From Burkholderiales bacterium (lineage in GTDB: Bacteria; Pseudomonadota; Gammaproteobacteria; Burkholderiales; Casimicrobiaceae): a stretch of DNA of 5,683 bases. The stretch lies in contig JAITBX010000013.1 in NCBI GenBank assembly GCA_031283405.1, positions 1 through 5,683 on the forward strand, given 5' to 3'. This document shows, piece after piece, positions 5,592 through 5,683 of this stretch. The notes beneath the pieces are model-generated. The model had not been told where the DNA came from, did no database searches, and saw nothing but the letters and a program-made list of their open reading frames with translations. Within the stretch, counting starts at the first letter, position 1, and each line of letters begins with the position of its first letter. The position numbers were made by a program, and so were the translations under genes.

Positions 5592-5604
5592 CGGCTGGAA
5601 TTAG
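5503..5604 (+). pseudogene. possible gene remnant in a frame overlapping the antitoxin tail
   Basis: One base out of the antitoxin frame, 33 codons from GTG 5503 to TAG 5602 read VTLTVNWPIDSSY, then TQFLPLDGADVPPE, then LSSGWN. The third codon positions are mostly G or C, as in real genes of this window, and the residues look more protein-like than the Arg-rich antitoxin reading. GTG 5503 overlaps a TGA in the third frame (GTGA), a common gene junction. I cannot name a family. It may be a fragment of a neighbouring gene cut by the insertion sequence. Confidence 0.3.
5542..5589. repeat. nested inverted repeat before the insertion sequence
   Basis: ACTCAATT (5542-5549) pairs perfectly with AATTGAGT (5582-5589). 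Inside it, GGACG (5559-5563) pairs with CGTCC (5571-5575). The whole could form a stem with an inner hairpin. It may be part of the left end of the insertion sequence or of an older element; no T-tract follows. Confidence 0.4.
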
Positions 5605-5683
5605 AGTCCAATCCCAAAGACAAAGGAGATTGGAAATGAAGAAGAGGTTTTCGGAAGAACAGATCATAGGATTTTTACGGGAA
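5596..5683 (+). mobile_element. left end of an IS3-family insertion sequence, truncated by the window
   Basis: The element is recognised by the OrfA N-terminus starting at 5636. The exact left end is not certain. IS3-family ends usually begin with TG and lie within some tens of bases of orfA, so TGGAATTAGAG at 5596 or TGAGTAGCGG at 5585 are candidates. The right end and target duplication are outside the window. Confidence 0.6.
5636..5683 (+). CDS. IS3-family transposase OrfA, first 16 codons only
   Basis: ATG 5636 is preceded by AAAGGAGA with 7 nt spacing and gives MKKRFSEEQIIGFLRE up to the window edge. This is the characteristic beginning of IS3-family OrfA proteins, whose N-terminal helix-turn-helix domain binds the element's ends. 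OrfA is normally about 85-100 residues and is followed by the DDE-domain OrfB, with fusion by programmed -1 frameshifting; none of that is visible here. Sixteen residues are enough for the family but not for the subgroup. Confidence 0.8.
   Translation, partial: MKKRFSEEQIIGFLRE

Overview
The window looks like chromosomal DNA of a moderately GC-rich proteobacterium. A beta- or gammaproteobacterium is likely, because a YbhP-like nuclease gene directly precedes a ClsB-type cardiolipin synthase gene, as in the enterobacterial ybhP-clsB(ybhO)-ybhN locus, and because a class III-like PPK2 and a PolB-related exonuclease lie beside them. The lineage is inferred from protein resemblance and gene order only.

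Left part (1-1133): two minus-strand genes, probably one transcript. An 85-residue protein of unknown function (783-1040, strong Shine-Dalgarno) is followed 38 bp later by a PolB-type 3'-5' exonuclease (start 744, running off the left edge). Upstream of the small gene lie a promoter-like sequence and a perfect 16-bp palindrome (1055-1070), which looks like a repressor operator. A divergent plus-strand gene begins at 1134.

Centre (1134-4119): a complete PPK2-family polyphosphate kinase, then a YbhP-like endonuclease/exonuclease/phosphatase gene, then a ClsB-like cardiolipin synthase with two intact HKD motifs. The YbhP-like gene is broken by one in-frame TAA that falls exactly on the codon of the family's catalytic glutamate. 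The rest of that frame is intact for 214 more codons. The cardiolipin synthase starts one base after its stop codon, so the pair was built as a translationally coupled unit.

Right part (4120-5683): a secreted Sel1-repeat protein with seven 36-residue repeats. After it come a stretch without a supported gene, an operator-like array of 8-bp repeats, and a Phd/YefM-type antitoxin gene with a perfect AGGAGG. The C-terminus of this antitoxin looks replaced and no toxin follows. The window ends in the first 16 codons of an IS3-family transposase OrfA. This end looks like accessory DNA rearranged by an insertion sequence.

No RNA genes, CRISPR array or convincing Rho-independent terminator were seen. 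The most notable points are the nonsense codon at the catalytic residue of the YbhP-like gene, the palindromic operator in the divergent intergenic region, and the toxinless antitoxin next to the insertion sequence.
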